From assembly GCA_013140935.1 (NCBI GenBank), contig JABFSD010000603.1, forward strand, positions 1 to 6,369: a stretch of 6,369 nt of DNA. The letters are read 5' to 3'. The stretch's first letter is position 1. Each line of letters opens with the position of its first letter. The notes beneath the pieces were generated by a model. It did not search any database and was not told where the DNA came from. It saw only the letters and a list, made by a program, of their open reading frames with translations. The position numbers and the translations under genes are program-made. Origin of the DNA: Acidobacteriota bacterium. Its GTDB lineage: Bacteria > Acidobacteriota > Blastocatellia > RBC074. Positions 5,647-6,369 of the stretch are shown in pieces.

Positions 5647-6369
5647 ATGACCACTACTCCGCTCACGATTTGGACGAATACGAAATTCGCTGACAACGTA
5701 ACGCGCGCCCTGCACGAACGCCTCGCGCCGCATCGGTTGGTTTACGCGACGGCGACGAATGCCTCGAATCTTTCAGCCGCGCCGCTGGATGCCGCGTTAG
5801 CTGAAGCCGACGTGGCTTTCGGGCAACCGGATGCGAAGCAGATTCAAGCGACGCCGCGCTTGCGTTGGGTACATCTCACCTCGGCTGGTTACACCGCGTA
5901 TGACAACGATCAAGTGAGACAAGCCTTGCAAGCGCGCGGTGCGCGGTTGACGACGAGTTCGGATGTTTACGACGAACCCTGCGCGCAACATGCCGTGGCG
6001 ATGATGCTGGCACTCGCGCGGCAATTGCCCACCGCGCATCAGCGGCAAGCGGACGACCGCAGTTGGCCGCAATTCGAATTGCGCGAACAGTCACGCTTGC
6101 TCAACGGACAAACGGCGGTGTTGGTTGGGTACGGCGCGATTGCTACGCGGTTGAGCCAGTTGCTAGCGCCTTTCGAGATGAAGCTGATCGGTGTGCGGCG
6201 TACTGTGAAAGGCGATGAACCGATTCGCGTCGTGACGTTCGATCAACTCGACAACGCACTCGCGCAAGCCGATCACGTCGTGAACATTTTGCCTGCGAAT
6301 GATTCTACGTTGGGCTTGTTCGAAGCGGCGCGATTCGCGCGCTGCCAACGCGGCGCTTGGTATTACAAC
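5647..6369 (+). CDS. D-isomer-specific 2-hydroxyacid dehydrogenase (3' end beyond the window)
   Basis: The frame opens with ATG at 5647, 13 bp after the nuclease stop, and runs open for 241 codons to the right edge. It translates to an NAD(P)-dependent 2-hydroxyacid dehydrogenase, which interconverts 2-keto acids and D-2-hydroxyacids. Residues 1-100 form the start of the substrate domain (LRWVHLTSAGY at 72-82). DVYDEPCAQHAVAMMLALAR (106-125) is the hinge helix, with Gln where many relatives have Glu in AEH. The Rossmann loop is VLVGYGAIATRL (158-169), GxGxxA rather than GxGxxG. VRR at 183-185, at the end of the second strand, hints at NADPH preference. VVNILPANDSTLGLF (221-235) is the conserved strand and loop before the catalytic arginine. 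The catalytic Arg, Glu and His all lie past the edge, so activity cannot be judged. It may act as a glyoxylate/hydroxypyruvate-type reductase; the substrate is unknown. There is no Shine-Dalgarno sequence, so translation may be coupled to the gene before it. Confidence 0.85.
   Translation, partial: MTTTPLTIWTNTKFADNVTRALHERLAPHRLVYATATNASNLSAAPLDAALAEADVAFGQPDAKQIQATPRLRWVHLTSAGYTAYDNDQVRQALQARGARLTTSSDVYDEPCAQHAVAMMLALARQLPTAHQRQADDRSWPQFELREQSRLLNGQTAVLVGYGAIATRLSQLLAPFEMKLIGVRRTVKGDEPIRVVTFDQLDNALAQADHVVNILPANDSTLGLFEAARFARCQRGAWYYN

Overview
The window looks like a chromosomal segment of a moderately GC-rich bacterium, most likely an Acidobacteriota member of the Blastocatellia type. I infer this from gene style: a sigma-70-like factor with an 'FPEDLADETLNRAIRRV' region 2, a cysteine-free anti-sigma-like membrane protein, and a secreted protein with 'NGLTD' and 'GIGTASP' repeats. 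This combination is familiar from that group. No rRNA, tRNA or other marker gene is present to confirm it.

The window holds two divergent gene clusters separated by about 160 bp (3679-3837). The left cluster reads on the minus strand, from 3678 down to the window edge. Its order is an ECF-like sigma factor (3088-3678), a single-pass membrane anti-sigma-like protein (2139-3005), a 644-residue secreted repeat protein with phage-tail-fibre-like motifs (55-1989), and the first eight codons of a further gene starting at 23. The simplest reading is a cell-surface regulatory cassette: the membrane protein could hold the sigma factor, and the secreted protein could be its product, target or sensor. 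The last two genes have excellent Shine-Dalgarno sequences.

The right cluster reads on the plus strand. Its order is a membrane di-iron hydroxylase of the sterol desaturase / alkylglycerol monooxygenase type (3838-4695), a PD-(D/E)XK nuclease of the Rpn/transposase-like group with a C-terminal DUF4351 domain (4701-5633), and a D-isomer-specific 2-hydroxyacid dehydrogenase cut by the right edge (5647-6369). The genes are 5 and 13 bp apart, so they are probably co-transcribed. None of the three has a recognisable Shine-Dalgarno sequence, in contrast to the left cluster.

I see no CRISPR array, insertion sequence ends, integrase, tRNA or rRNA. Coding density is high and there is no gene-free stretch over 300 bases. 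The least explained items are the secreted fibre-like protein with its sigma/anti-sigma pair, a perfect 12-bp inverted repeat inside its coding sequence, and the nuclease lodged between two metabolic genes.
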